Shown here: piece by piece, positions 9,464 through 18,923 of the stretch
How the letters are laid out: each line of letters opens with the position of its first letter
Numbering within the stretch: the stretch's first letter is position 1
Assembly (NCBI GenBank): GCA_963756605.1
Contig: CAVWOT010000018.1
Location: forward strand, 62,001-126,000
DNA length: 64,000 nt
From: Bog-159 sp963756605
GTDB lineage: Bacteria > Acidobacteriota > Terriglobia > Bryobacterales > Bryobacteraceae
Reading direction: 5' to 3'
The notes under the pieces: model-generated
The model's input: only the letters and a program-made list of their open reading frames with translations
The model's database searches: none
What the model was told of the DNA's origin: nothing
Made by a program: the position numbers and the translations under genes

Positions 9464-11581
9464 ATGCGCATCTTCGTCCCCCTACTGCTCGCCGCTAGCC
9501 CTGCGCTCTTCGCCCAATCCAAACTCACCATTCCCGGATGTGAAGCCCCGCCGGAAATCCGTCAGGTCCTCGAAGACAAGCTCGGCGAAAAAGTCACCGC
9601 CAACATGAAAAACTCCGATCAGGAGCCGCTCGAACGCCAGGTGCTCGGCGATCTGATCGCCAAATACCCGCGCGAGCTGGAACCCCATCGCCGCTTCATC
9701 CGTGATATTCGCTGGATGGATCCCGAGGCCTATCCCGCCGTGGTCGACACCTATGTGAAACAGGCCGAGCAGCACCCGGACGATCCACTGGCCCTGTACC
9801 TCGCGGCCACGGTCCTGAACGGCAAGAACACTCCCCGCGCCATTCAGTTGCTGGAACAAGCCAAATCTAAAGCGCCTGATTTCGCCTGGCCTGACCTGAT
9901 GCTGGCCAACATTCACGCCTCTGGAAAGCTCGCCGACAGGAAAAAGGCCACAGTGGAAATCGCCTCATTCTTCACGGCGTGTCCGTCTTCCACAGACGGA
10001 TATGCGCAGTGGACCTTGAGCCGCGCCGGCACTCCTGAAACCCAAGCGCACGTGGCCGCCGCATTGCGTGCGAGCCTTGCCAAAGAAAGCGATCCGAAAC
10101 GCCTCCAGGCGTACGCCACGTTATGGGGCATGGAATTCCGCACGCACCCGCCGCAAGAGCATGACGCCTTGCGCAAGCAGGTGGCGGCGGATTTGCAGCG
10201 TCTCGAATCCATGAACCCGTCGCCCGATGCGGGCTGGCTGATCTTCCTGCGCGATGGCTACAAGCAAAGCGGCGCTTCGGCGGAAACCGTGACTGCCATG
10301 GAAGACCGCGTCATCAAGACATTTCCGCATTCCGAGGAAGCCTACGGCATCGTCTACGACCGGTGGAAGAAGACTCATAAGGAGCCTGAAGATCAGAAAG
10401 ACGTGGCCGCCTGGAAAGAGTACAACGCCGAGTACTACGCCGCGCTCAAGACGTGGATGGCCCAGTTCACCGAGGACCGCGGCCTGCAGCATAGCTACTG
10501 GTTCTACGCCGTCTCTAGCGATCCCGACATACCCGAAAGTGAAGGCCTGCGCGCCTTCAATGACTATCTGGCGGAGGTCACCGATTACAACGCGCCTAGT
10601 TCGTGGAATTACCTTTCGGCCGCTTCTTTCCTGGTGGAGCACAAATGGCAGCCGGAGCGCGCCATCGAACTCGCCCGCGTAGCCCAGAAGTGGGTTGCCG
10701 TAGGCCGCGCGCACGGTACTAATGACAACCGCACGCCGGACGAAGCCAAGGAGCAGCAGGAGCAGGACACTTATGTGGACCAGGAACTGGCCGGAATCAT
10801 TCTACGCGCGGCCAAACTGGCGGCGAAACCTGCGGAAGCGGAGAGCTTGAAAGCTTCGATCGAAGCGCCGCCACCCACCGACACCAAGATGCTTTCGGGC
10901 TACTGGCTGAATCGCGCCCGGCTGGCAGCCCTCGAAAGCCGCAAAGCGGATGCTCTGACCTTCTATGAACAAGCCCTCTTCACCAGGGAACAGACTCCGC
11001 AGTTCTACCGTGGCCGCCTCCAGGACGACCTGCTCGAAGAAGCGCGCGCCGTGTGGAACGATACCGGCGGCAGCGAGGTGGCCTGGAGTGTTTGGAAAAC
11101 GCCGCCGGCCGGCAAAACTCAGGAGCTCGCCGAGGGCCGCTGGGAGAAAGCCACCAAAACCATGCCTGCCTTCGAACTGGCTGATCTCAGCGGGAAAACC
11201 TGGCGCTTAAAAAATCTCGAAGGCAAAGCCGTGCTGATCAACGTATGGGCCACTTGGTGCGGCCCCTGTAACATGGAACTGCCGCACCTGCAGAAGCTCT
11301 ACGAGAAGCTGAAGGACCGGCCCGACGTCCAGATTGTGACTTTCAATTTCGATCAGGATCTCGGCTTGGTGGCGCCTTTCCTGAAGGAGAAAGGCTTCAC
11401 CTTCCCGGTGCTCCCGGCGTACAGTTTTGTGTTGTCGGTGCTCGATTCCGTCGCCATTCCACAAAACTGGATCCTCGATCCGAAGGGTGCATGGCGCTGG
11501 AGTCAGTTGGGCTACGATGCCTCCGATGCCCAGTGGGCCGATACCGTAATCGCCAAGCTGCAAACCGTAAAAACCGAATAG
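9464..11581 (+). CDS. secreted TPR/TlpA-like thioredoxin-domain protein
   Basis: 705 residues with a signal peptide (MRIFVPLLLAASPALFAQ), a long helical repeat region (about 20-560) and a C-terminal TlpA/ResA-like thioredoxin fold starting with PAFELADLSGKTWRLKNLEGK. The redox pair is Cys599 and Cys602 in WATWCGPCNMELP. In the family such domains reduce or oxidise cysteines of exported proteins in the periplasm. The helical part is probably a partner-binding scaffold. A strong AAGGAGG ribosome site precedes the ATG. A second gene of the same general design is at 28725-29996. Confidence 0.85.
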   Translation: MRIFVPLLLAASPALFAQSKLTIPGCEAPPEIRQVLEDKLGEKVTANMKNSDQEPLERQVLGDLIAKYPRELEPHRRFIRDIRWMDPEAYPAVVDTYVKQAEQHPDDPLALYLAATVLNGKNTPRAIQLLEQAKSKAPDFAWPDLMLANIHASGKLADRKKATVEIASFFTACPSSTDGYAQWTLSRAGTPETQAHVAAALRASLAKESDPKRLQAYATLWGMEFRTHPPQEHDALRKQVAADLQRLESMNPSPDAGWLIFLRDGYKQSGASAETVTAMEDRVIKTFPHSEEAYGIVYDRWKKTHKEPEDQKDVAAWKEYNAEYYAALKTWMAQFTEDRGLQHSYWFYAVSSDPDIPESEGLRAFNDYLAEVTDYNAPSSWNYLSAASFLVEHKWQPERAIELARVAQKWVAVGRAHGTNDNRTPDEAKEQQEQDTYVDQELAGIILRAAKLAAKPAEAESLKASIEAPPPTDTKMLSGYWLNRARLAALESRKADALTFYEQALFTREQTPQFYRGRLQDDLLEEARAVWNDTGGSEVAWSVWKTPPAGKTQELAEGRWEKATKTMPAFELADLSGKTWRLKNLEGKAVLINVWATWCGPCNMELPHLQKLYEKLKDRPDVQIVTFNFDQDLGLVAPFLKEKGFTFPVLPAYSFVLSVLDSVAIPQNWILDPKGAWRWSQLGYDASDAQWADTVIAKLQTVKTE

Positions 11582-11586
11582 AAACT

Positions 11587-11628
11587 GTGGGGCAGGACTC
11601 CAGTCCTGCGGCCGGCGTCCACGCCGGC
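11587..11628 (+). repeat. tandem palindrome module, locus C
   Basis: GTGGG followed by GCAGGACTCCAGTCCTGC (11592-11609) and GCCGGCGTCCACGCCGGC (11611-11628), both perfect 8-2-8 palindromes. It sits between convergent genes, where a bidirectional terminator role would be possible, though no T-tract follows. Confidence 0.85.
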
Positions 11629-11643
11629 CTCGGGCCCCTTCTA

Positions 11644-11943
11644 TTAGCGTCCCCCGGCGATAGCCCCGACAATCAAGAAAGGCTCCGCGCCCGTCGCCAC
11701 GGCGTTCGCCAGCAATGCGTCCGGAGCCTCATGCGAAAGGTCCTCCTCGCAGGCAAAGAACCGCACGAACGGCCGCCGCTGCTGTGTGACTTGATCCCGC
11801 AGAGTGCCGCGCAGCATCGGATAGCGCGCCTCCAGCTCATCCAAAATCGACCGCTGCGTGACCGGCCCCGCCACCTCGAGGCGCACCTCACCGCTCACCC
11901 CCGCCAAATTGCGCAGATGCGCCGGAAGCACCACGCGGATCAT
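11644..11943 (-). CDS. MoaD/ThiS-family (ubiquitin-like) sulfur carrier-like protein
   Basis: 99 residues starting MIRVVLPAHLRNLAG, with the typical MoaD segment SILDELEARYPMLRGTL and C-terminus IVGAIAGGR. MoaD/ThiS proteins carry sulfur as a thiocarboxylate on a C-terminal Gly-Gly after adenylation by an E1-like enzyme. Here an Arg follows the Gly-Gly, so trimming would be required for classical activity. The ATG overlaps the stop of the BNR propeller gene (ATGA), so the pair is translationally coupled. A longer in-frame reading (to 12153) only overlaps the propeller gene and is rejected. No moaE, thiG or E1 gene is in the window. Confidence 0.75.
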   Translation of the reverse strand: MIRVVLPAHLRNLAGVSGEVRLEVAGPVTQRSILDELEARYPMLRGTLRDQVTQQRRPFVRFFACEEDLSHEAPDALLANAVATGAEPFLIVGAIAGGR

Positions 11944-13055
11944 GCCAGCGTCTGCACCTCCACCGAAAGCACGGCCGGCAAATCCCGCACGATGGGCGCC
12001 CAATGATCGCCGGCATCCGGAGAAGCGTAAACCTGCCCTCCAGTCGTACCGAAATACACACCGCACGAATCGAGCGAATCGACGGCCATGGCGTCGCGCA
12101 GCACATTCACGTAGCAGTCGCTCTGCGGCAGACCTTGTGTCAGCGGCTCCCACTCATTGCCGCCCGTGCGGCTGCGGTACACGCGCAGCTTGCCCTCTGG
12201 CGGATAATGCTCCGAGTCGCTCTTGATCGGCACCACGTAAACCGTTTCCGGCTCATGCGCATGCACATCGATCGCGAAGCCGAAGTCCACCGGCAGGTTG
12301 CCGCTGATCTCCTGCCACGACTCGCCGCCGTCCCCGCTGCGCATCACATCCCAGTGCTTCTGCATGAACAGCACCTCCGGGCGCGATGGGTGCATCGCGA
12401 CGTGATGCACGCAGTGGCCCACTTCGGCCGTTGGTTCGGGAATGTACTGCGAGTACAGGCCGCGGTTGATCGGCCGCCACGTCTGGCCGCCGTCGTCGGT
12501 ACGGAAGGCGCCCGCCGCCGATATGGCAATGTAGATACGCAGCGGATCGGTCGGATCGAGGATGATGGTGTGCAGGCACATGCCGCCGGCGCCGGGCTGC
12601 CAGCGCGGACCGGAACCGTGCCCGCGCAGCCCGGGCAGCTCATGCCACGTCGCGCCGCCGTCGCTCGTCCGAAACAGCGCGGCGTCTTCTACTCCGGCGT
12701 ACACCGCATCGGGATCGGTCAGCGACGGCTCCAGATGCCACACGCGTTTGAACTCCCACGGGTGCGCCGTCCCGTCATACCACTGGTGCGTCCCGGTGAC
12801 CCCATCGTAAACGAACTTGTTCCCCACCGGCGCCCAAGTTTGCCCGCCATCGTTCGAGCGCTGGATTAACTGCCCGAACCAGCCGCTCGATTGCGACGCA
12901 TAAATACGATTCGGATCGGCCGGCGAACCCTTCACGTGATAAATCTCCCAACCGCCGAAATGCGGACCGCTGACCTCCCACTGTGCACGCTTACCGTCCG
13001 CCGTCAAAACGAAGGCACCCTTGCGAGTCCCGACCAAAACCCGTACGCTGCTCAC
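11940..13055 (-). CDS. BNR-repeat / sialidase-like beta-propeller protein
   Basis: 371 residues without a signal peptide. Repeated Asp-box-like motifs (SNDGGQTWAPV, TSDGGATWHEL, TDDGGQTWRPI, SGDGGESWQEI) mark a VPS10/sialidase-type propeller. Proteins of this group are usually named exo-alpha-sialidase, but the catalytic Tyr/Glu/Arg set of true sialidases cannot be recognised, so an enzymatic role is not claimed. GTG start overlaps the stop of the YCII gene upstream (GTGA), and its own stop overlaps the MoaD-like start, giving a tightly coupled three-gene unit. Confidence 0.8.
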   Translation of the reverse strand: MSSVRVLVGTRKGAFVLTADGKRAQWEVSGPHFGGWEIYHVKGSPADPNRIYASQSSGWFGQLIQRSNDGGQTWAPVGNKFVYDGVTGTHQWYDGTAHPWEFKRVWHLEPSLTDPDAVYAGVEDAALFRTSDGGATWHELPGLRGHGSGPRWQPGAGGMCLHTIILDPTDPLRIYIAISAAGAFRTDDGGQTWRPINRGLYSQYIPEPTAEVGHCVHHVAMHPSRPEVLFMQKHWDVMRSGDGGESWQEISGNLPVDFGFAIDVHAHEPETVYVVPIKSDSEHYPPEGKLRVYRSRTGGNEWEPLTQGLPQSDCYVNVLRDAMAVDSLDSCGVYFGTTGGQVYASPDAGDHWAPIVRDLPAVLSVEVQTLA

Positions 13056-13402
13056 GGCAATCCCTCCAACTCCACCACCGGCCGGATCTCCACCGTCCCC
13101 TTGCGCGCCCCTGGAATGCTCGCCGCGACGGCGATCGCCTCATCCAAATCCTTCACATCGATCAAATAATACCCCCCCAGTTGTTCGCGCGTCTCCGCAA
13201 ACGGACCATCCATGACGATCCGCTTGGCATCGCGCACCTGAACGCTGGTGGCCGTCGCCACCGGCTGCAGCGGAGCCGATGCCAGGAACTGGCCGTTTTC
13301 TTTAAGGCTATGCGCAATCGCGGTCGATTCCACATAACACGCCTGCCGTTCCGGCTCGGTCCAGGCCTGTTCATCCCCGTAAATCAGCAGCATATATCTC
13401 AT
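13052..13402 (-). CDS. YCII/DGPF-domain protein
   Basis: 116 residues, full length for the YCII-related family, with MRYMLLIYGDEQAW at the start and the signature DGPFAETREQLGGYYLIDV. DGPF proteins are the conserved genomic partners of ECF41/ECF42 sigma factors, and an ECF42-like gene is divergent from this one. Biochemical role is unknown; YCII is a ferredoxin-like alpha/beta fold. First gene of the coupled unit with the propeller and MoaD-like genes. A promoter matching the ECF42 consensus lies about 25-50 bases upstream. Confidence 0.9.
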   Translation of the reverse strand: MRYMLLIYGDEQAWTEPERQACYVESTAIAHSLKENGQFLASAPLQPVATATSVQVRDAKRIVMDGPFAETREQLGGYYLIDVKDLDEAIAVAASIPGARKGTVEIRPVVELEGLP

Positions 13403-13423
13403 ATCCGCGTGGCTCCACAGCTA

Positions 13424-13451
13424 TGTCGAACGGCACCAGCCATTATCGACA
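13424..13451. promoter_or_regulatory. candidate bidirectional ECF42-type promoter
   Basis: On the plus strand TGTCGA (13424-13429), 17 bases, CGACA (13447-13451); because TGTCGA and TCGACA are reverse complements, the minus strand reads TGTCGA-N17-CGACA as well. The motif reported for ECF42 sigma factors, as I recall it, is TGTCGA at -35 and CGA(T/C) at -10. Both divergent genes are thus placed to be read by the sigma factor encoded here: predicted minus-strand start near 13418 (16 bases before the YCII ATG) and plus-strand start near 13457. Confidence 0.6.
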
Positions 13452-13493
13452 TCCGGATCGACATCCGGGACCCAAAAATCAATATAATTGATT
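13446..13493. promoter_or_regulatory. 12-bp direct repeat and A/T palindrome before the ECF42 gene
   Basis: TCGACATCCGGA (13446-13457) is repeated as TCGACATCCGGG (13458-13469), duplicating the minus-strand TGTCGA box. AATCAAT-ATA-ATTGATT (13477-13493) is a perfect 7-3-7 palindrome ending two bases before the ATG at 13495. It could be an operator or could fold over the translation start. Confidence 0.5.
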
Positions 13494-13494
13494 C

Positions 13495-14799
13495 ATGGCC
13501 GCTGACGCCGCGCAGGCCGTCGATGCGGTCTATCGTTGCGATTGGGGCCGCATTGTCGCCACTCTGATCGGTATGACTCGCGATTTCGACTTGGCCGAGG
13601 AGTGCGCCCAGGAGGCTTTCGCCGCGGCCGTCGACCAATGGCCGGTGTTCGGCGTCCCCGATCTCCCGCGCGCGTGGATCATACAAACCGCACGCCACAA
13701 GGCCATCGATAGAATACGGCGTCAGGCTCTGTTCAAGGAAAAACTGGAATCGTACGCCGCCGATGGCTTCGCGCCCACCGTCGCGGAGCCGGACTACGAC
13801 ACTGAAGAGATTCCCGACGACCGGCTTCGCCTGATCTTCACCTGTTGCCATCCCGCGCTGGCGCCGGACGCCCAGGTCGCCTTGACGCTGCGTACCCTGT
13901 GCGGACTCGAGACCGACGAGATCGCGCGTGCCTTCCTGGTGCCCGTCGCCACTATGGCGCAGCGGCTGGTACGCGCCAAGCGGAAGATTCGCGACGCCGG
14001 CATTCCGTACGCCGTGCCCCAGACCGCCGACATGGCCGCGCGCATCGAGGCCGTGCTCACGGTCATTTACCTGGTCTTCAACGAAGGCTATGCCGCCACG
14101 CGCGGCGGTCCTCTGGTGCGCACCGATCTGTGTGCCGAAGCCATCCGGCTGGGGCGCCTGGCGCGGACTCTGATGTCGCCGCAGCCTCCCGCCGAAGCCA
14201 CCGCACTGTTGGCCCTGATGTTGCTCCACGATGCGCGGCGCGATGCGCGCATGGACGAAGCCGGAAATCTGGTGGTGCTCGAAGAGCAGGATCGCAGCCG
14301 ATGGAACCGTCCGCAAATCGCGGAGGCCTTGCCGTTGGTCGAGGAGGCTTTCGCCGGCGGGCCGGGGCCGTTCGCGATCCAGGCGGCCACTTCCGCCCTA
14401 CACTGCCAGGCGGCTCGCGCGGAAGATACCGACTGGCCGCAGATTGTGCGCCTGTACGATCTTTTGGAGCGCCTCCAACCTTCGCCGGTCGTCTCGCTCA
14501 ACCGCGCCGTAGCCGTTGCCATGGCCAGCGGACCGCGGGCGGCGCTCGAAATCGTCAACCGGTTGGCTGCCGCCGGTGAGTTGGACAACTATCACTTGCT
14601 CCATGCCACCCGCGCCGATCTGCTGCGGCGTGCGGGCGCACCGGACGAAGCCGCCCGCAGCTACCGGCGCGCGCTGGAGCTGGCAACCAACGAAAGCGAA
14701 CGCCGTTTCCTCGAGCGGCGCCTGCAGGAAGTGGCCGTGGGGCAGACCTCCAGGTCTGCGGCGGGTCTCCAGACCCGCCTGACAAGGCAGCGGAACTGA
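13495..14799 (+). CDS. ECF42-type RNA polymerase sigma factor with C-terminal extension
   Basis: 434 residues. Sigma region 2 at about 10-80 (TLIGMTRDFDLAEECAQEAF, PRAWIIQTARHKAIDRIRRQ), region 4 at about 105-170 (LRLIFTCCHPALAPDAQVAL, IARAFLVPVATMAQRLVRAK), then a DUF6596/TPR-like C-terminal domain of about 240 residues (FNEGYAATRGGPLVRTDLCA). This long tail and the neighbouring DGPF gene identify the ECF42 group, which lacks a classic anti-sigma factor and is thought to be controlled through the tail. Residues 415-429 are encoded by a palindromic intergenic-type repeat, so the last stretch is an acquired end rather than conserved domain. Confidence 0.9.
   Translation: MAADAAQAVDAVYRCDWGRIVATLIGMTRDFDLAEECAQEAFAAAVDQWPVFGVPDLPRAWIIQTARHKAIDRIRRQALFKEKLESYAADGFAPTVAEPDYDTEEIPDDRLRLIFTCCHPALAPDAQVALTLRTLCGLETDEIARAFLVPVATMAQRLVRAKRKIRDAGIPYAVPQTADMAARIEAVLTVIYLVFNEGYAATRGGPLVRTDLCAEAIRLGRLARTLMSPQPPAEATALLALMLLHDARRDARMDEAGNLVVLEEQDRSRWNRPQIAEALPLVEEAFAGGPGPFAIQAATSALHCQAARAEDTDWPQIVRLYDLLERLQPSPVVSLNRAVAVAMASGPRAALEIVNRLAAAGELDNYHLLHATRADLLRRAGAPDEAARSYRRALELATNESERRFLERRLQEVAVGQTSRSAAGLQTRLTRQRN
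14737..14778 (+). repeat. tandem palindrome module, locus D, inside the sigma factor gene
   Basis: GTGGG, then GCAGACCTCCAGGTCTGC (14742-14759) and GCGGGTCTCCAGACCCGC (14761-14778). The second palindrome is identical to that at 4862-4879. It encodes VGQTSRSAAGLQTRL near the sigma factor C-terminus. Confidence 0.85.
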
Positions 14800-14811
14800 A
14801 GGAGCCGGCAT

Positions 14812-15720
<909 letters not shown>

Positions 15721-15768
15721 ACGGCCGCGCACCGAAACTTAGCATCACGCGGCGGCATCTAAGCATGT

Positions 15769-16218
15769 ATGCGGTACTGGGCTTATCTCGGGGGCAAGAT
15801 TGCAGTTTGCGCAGCCGTGATGTTCGGATTGCTCCTCTGGCTGAACCATTCCTGGCCCCTACCGCCGACCTTCGATAAATATACTCCTTCGCGCTTCGGA
15901 TACGATCTTCTCTACACCATGCTGGCCGGCCTTTGGTTCCTGGGGTGCTGCGGTCTTCTGTACCTCTGCATCTGGGACCAGCGTTACCGCTGCCGGGTCT
16001 GCCTGCGGCGTTTGCGCATGCCCATCGAAACCGGATCGTGGGGTGGCATGTTGCTGCTCGGCAGGCCGCGCATCGAGTATATCTGTCCGTACGGTCACGG
16101 TTCCCTGACACTCGCCGAGTTGCAGATCTCCGGACTGGAGAATCCGGAGTGGAACCCCAGCGGCGAGATGTGGGACGAGCTCTGCGCATCCGGGCAGGAT
16201 GCGGACCAGCGCCCGTGA
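15769..16218 (+). CDS. small membrane protein with Cys pairs
   Basis: 149 residues with two membrane helices (about 6-25 and 47-68), followed by a cytoplasmic or periplasmic segment with CRVCLRRLRMP and YICPYGHG. The CxxC and CPYGH elements could form a zinc ribbon. Not recognised as a named family. The stop overlaps the next gene's GTG (GTGA), so the two are coupled. Confidence 0.6.
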   Translation: MRYWAYLGGKIAVCAAVMFGLLLWLNHSWPLPPTFDKYTPSRFGYDLLYTMLAGLWFLGCCGLLYLCIWDQRYRCRVCLRRLRMPIETGSWGGMLLLGRPRIEYICPYGHGSLTLAELQISGLENPEWNPSGEMWDELCASGQDADQRP

Positions 16219-16556
16219 CCGCATCGCGCTGGCGCCAGGCAGCCGGCATCGCCGTGCTGGCGGTGCTGGCGATTCTCGGCATCCGGCTTATCCCAATCTA
16301 TGTCCACAATCAGGAATTGCAGCAGTTCGTGGAAGAGGTAACCCATCGCGCCGCCGCCCCCACCACCTCCGACGATGTGTTGCGTTCCTGGGTTCTGGAT
16401 AAGGCCGACCATCTGCAACTGCCCGTAGCTGCCGGCGATGTGCACATCCACCGCGCCCCGGAAAGTGTGCGCATCGAAGTGCGTTACGTAGTCCGCGTCG
16501 ACTTACCGCTTTATACGGTCGATCTGCATTTCTATCCAGGCGCCGGCAGCCAATAG
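16215..16556 (+). CDS. small single-pass membrane protein (DUF4845-like)
   Basis: 113 residues from GTG at 16215, which overlaps the stop of the preceding gene by four bases. One N-terminal helix (AAGIAVLAVLAILGIRLIPIY) precedes a soluble domain ending in RIEVRYVVRVDLPLYTVDLH, resembling small pseudopilin-like DUF4845 proteins. A longer reading exists in the same frame (from 15933) but would be buried in the upstream gene. Function unknown. Confidence 0.6.
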   Translation: MTASRWRQAAGIAVLAVLAILGIRLIPIYVHNQELQQFVEEVTHRAAAPTTSDDVLRSWVLDKADHLQLPVAAGDVHIHRAPESVRIEVRYVVRVDLPLYTVDLHFYPGAGSQ

Positions 16557-16658
16557 CCACACAGCTACCGGGCTTTTCCCCGAGCGCGCGCGCGTTTTGT
16601 CAGCGCGTATAATACTCGATACTACCTGCATGGCACGCTCACCAATTTCGGAGGGGTA

Positions 16659-18734
16659 ATGAAAATTCGCTTTTTGGGATTGTGCCTGGTCTGCGCGGCC
16701 CTGCCGCTGATGTGCGGACGGGCCACGGGAGCCGTGAGCATCGTCTCCCTGACTCCCAGCCTGGCACCGCCGCAGCCGATCGGCGCCATCGTGGAGTGGA
16801 CCGCCCAGGCAACCGACACCAACTCAGGGCCGTTGACTTTTCAATTTAATGTGGCGCCCCCTGGGGGCGCCTTGACCACGGTCAAGAATTTCAACGTGAG
16901 CACGCTGGGCGGCGGCACGTGGAGTCCGCAGGCGTTCGGCTGGGGTCTCACCGGCAGGGATGGCACCTATCAAGTGCAGGTGGTCGCCAAGGATTTCAAA
17001 TCAGGTGAATCGGACTCCCTCACGATGTCATTTAAGGTGACGTCGCCGCTGACGGGCGGAAATCCCGCAGTTCGCACGACACAGAACCCGCTAGTGGCGC
17101 TATTCATCGCGCCTGCCTGCGCGGCAGGCAGCACGGTGCGGGTCGCCTTTCAAATCCAATCAGGGGTTCGGCCGGCCACCTTCACGAATTGGGAACAGTG
17201 CCGCCCTCCCGCCGTCATGACCTTCGAAATTGCCGGCATGCACCCCAGCACGGCGTATAGCATGCATTCGCAGGTCAACACCGCGGGCAACGTGGTGAAC
17301 GGGCCGGCCGTCAGCTTCACCACCGGAGCCCTTGCTTCCGGCATTACCTTCCCCAAGGTGCAGGTTGTGACGCCGGCCAGCCCTACAGATCCGGACCACA
17401 TGATTCTCTATGGTTTTTTCGACTTAGGCCAAGGCATCGTCTACCCGAATGTGGCCACGGACCTGGCCGGCAATATCATGTGGTACGCCTACCCGAATGA
17501 TGCGCAGCATGTCAGTGCCATCACACGGCCGCTGGTCAACGGCTACCTGTCGACGCAAGACGGAATCGCCTGGAGTCCGGGTGTGCAGAACTTTCAATTT
17601 CTGCGCGAAATGGACTGGGCCGGAAACATCGTGCGGGAAACCAACACCGGCATCTTGCAGCAGCAGGTGCAGGCGCTGGGCGATCCGGACGCCGCGGCCT
17701 GCGACACGATTCAATCGCCGGCGCCCGTGGGCGCGGCCTGCATCGGCATCTTCCATCACGATGCTATTCAAACCCTGCCCAATGGTTACACGGCGGTCCT
17801 GGTGGATGTGGAAAAGATCTTCCCGCCGGGCACGCAAGGCGATTCGAGCGGCCTTCCGGTAGACATCGTGGGAGACATGATCGTGGTTCTGGATCAGAAC
17901 TGGAACGCGATTTGGTATTGGGATTCGTTCAACCCTGCGGGCGGCGGGAATGGCTACCCGCAATTGCCGGTCAGCCGCACCGCGCCCCTGAACGAATACT
18001 GCCCTCCCAGCGGCGCGGGCTGTCTGACCGTGCTGCTGGCTGGTTCGGGAATCTCGCCCCACGTGCACGACTGGCTGCACAGCAATAGCCTGTACTATTG
18101 GCCGCACGACGGCGCCGCCGCGCTCAGCACGGCGCCCGGGGATTTGATCTGGTCTTCGCGCAATCAGGATTGGCTTTTCAAGCTCGATTATCAGGACGGC
18201 GCCGGCACGGGGAATATCTTGTGGCGCATGGGCCCCAGCGGTGACTTCTCTTTCGTGAACCAATACAACGATCCATGGCCGTGGTTTTCTCACCAGCATG
18301 ACGCCGGCATTGAAAATAACGGGACGGGCGTGTTGGATCTAATGGACAACGGCAATACGCGGGTGTCTCCGCCCAGCGGGCGCGGCAGTTCCACCGGCGG
18401 TGTTCCCGGCTTAGGCAACAATTGCGGCCCGCATGACTGCGATAGCCGCGGCATGGCGGTAACCTTCGACGAGAACACCATGCAGGTCCGGCCCGTTCTC
18501 AGCGTAGATTTGGGGGCTTTCTCGGACGCCATGGGAAGCGCCCAGTTACTGGCCGATGGTAATTATTTCTTTATGCCGTCCAACATCGTCAGTGGATCCG
18601 ACAGCATCATATACGCTCTTGAGATTGAGCCCACGCCCGGTACGGATACCGGCGTGGAGGTCATGAAAGCGGTCGGACCGGTGGCTTACCGCGCTTGGCA
18701 GATACCTAGTCTCTACAGTCCGCCGGTCACTTAG
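16659..18734 (+). CDS. secreted arylsulfotransferase-family protein, copy 1
   Basis: 691 residues, signal peptide at the N-terminus (LGLCLVCAALPLMCGRATGA), an Ig-like domain of about 90 residues, then an ASST-type six-bladed propeller. Bacterial ASSTs move sulfate between phenols without PAPS through a histidine. The four active-site positions known in UPEC ASST appear matched here: His367 (HHDAI), His474 or His470 (HVHDWLH), Arg501 (SSRNQD) and His545 or His547 (FSHQHDAG). Substrate unknown, and no DsbA/DsbB-like partner pair lies nearby. GGAGGGG ribosome site before the ATG. Followed by a paralogue in the same orientation. Confidence 0.85.
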   Translation: MKIRFLGLCLVCAALPLMCGRATGAVSIVSLTPSLAPPQPIGAIVEWTAQATDTNSGPLTFQFNVAPPGGALTTVKNFNVSTLGGGTWSPQAFGWGLTGRDGTYQVQVVAKDFKSGESDSLTMSFKVTSPLTGGNPAVRTTQNPLVALFIAPACAAGSTVRVAFQIQSGVRPATFTNWEQCRPPAVMTFEIAGMHPSTAYSMHSQVNTAGNVVNGPAVSFTTGALASGITFPKVQVVTPASPTDPDHMILYGFFDLGQGIVYPNVATDLAGNIMWYAYPNDAQHVSAITRPLVNGYLSTQDGIAWSPGVQNFQFLREMDWAGNIVRETNTGILQQQVQALGDPDAAACDTIQSPAPVGAACIGIFHHDAIQTLPNGYTAVLVDVEKIFPPGTQGDSSGLPVDIVGDMIVVLDQNWNAIWYWDSFNPAGGGNGYPQLPVSRTAPLNEYCPPSGAGCLTVLLAGSGISPHVHDWLHSNSLYYWPHDGAAALSTAPGDLIWSSRNQDWLFKLDYQDGAGTGNILWRMGPSGDFSFVNQYNDPWPWFSHQHDAGIENNGTGVLDLMDNGNTRVSPPSGRGSSTGGVPGLGNNCGPHDCDSRGMAVTFDENTMQVRPVLSVDLGAFSDAMGSAQLLADGNYFFMPSNIVSGSDSIIYALEIEPTPGTDTGVEVMKAVGPVAYRAWQIPSLYSPPVT

Positions 18735-18923
18735 TGCCGCAGAAGCATCCACGCTCATCTTATCCGGCTTATGATATCTTAGTGGAGCTGGCAGTTAGTT
18801 ATGATGTTTGGCCGCCCTGTGGCGCACGCCAGCGCGTGCAGCTGCGAACTTCGTGCACGGTGTAATGGCACGGAGTATCGCGCCACAAGAAGCAGAAGCT
18901 TACCATTTGAGCGTGGAGGGGAC

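Noticed and set aside
11587..11628. Rho-independent terminator between convergent genes
   Set aside because: Stems are strong but no T-tract follows on either strand, and the same module occurs inside a gene and upstream of others.
16597..16613. TTGTCA and TATAAT near the first sulfotransferase gene as a promoter
   Set aside because: Spacing of the two boxes is only about five bases, so they cannot work together; TATAAT alone is weak evidence.
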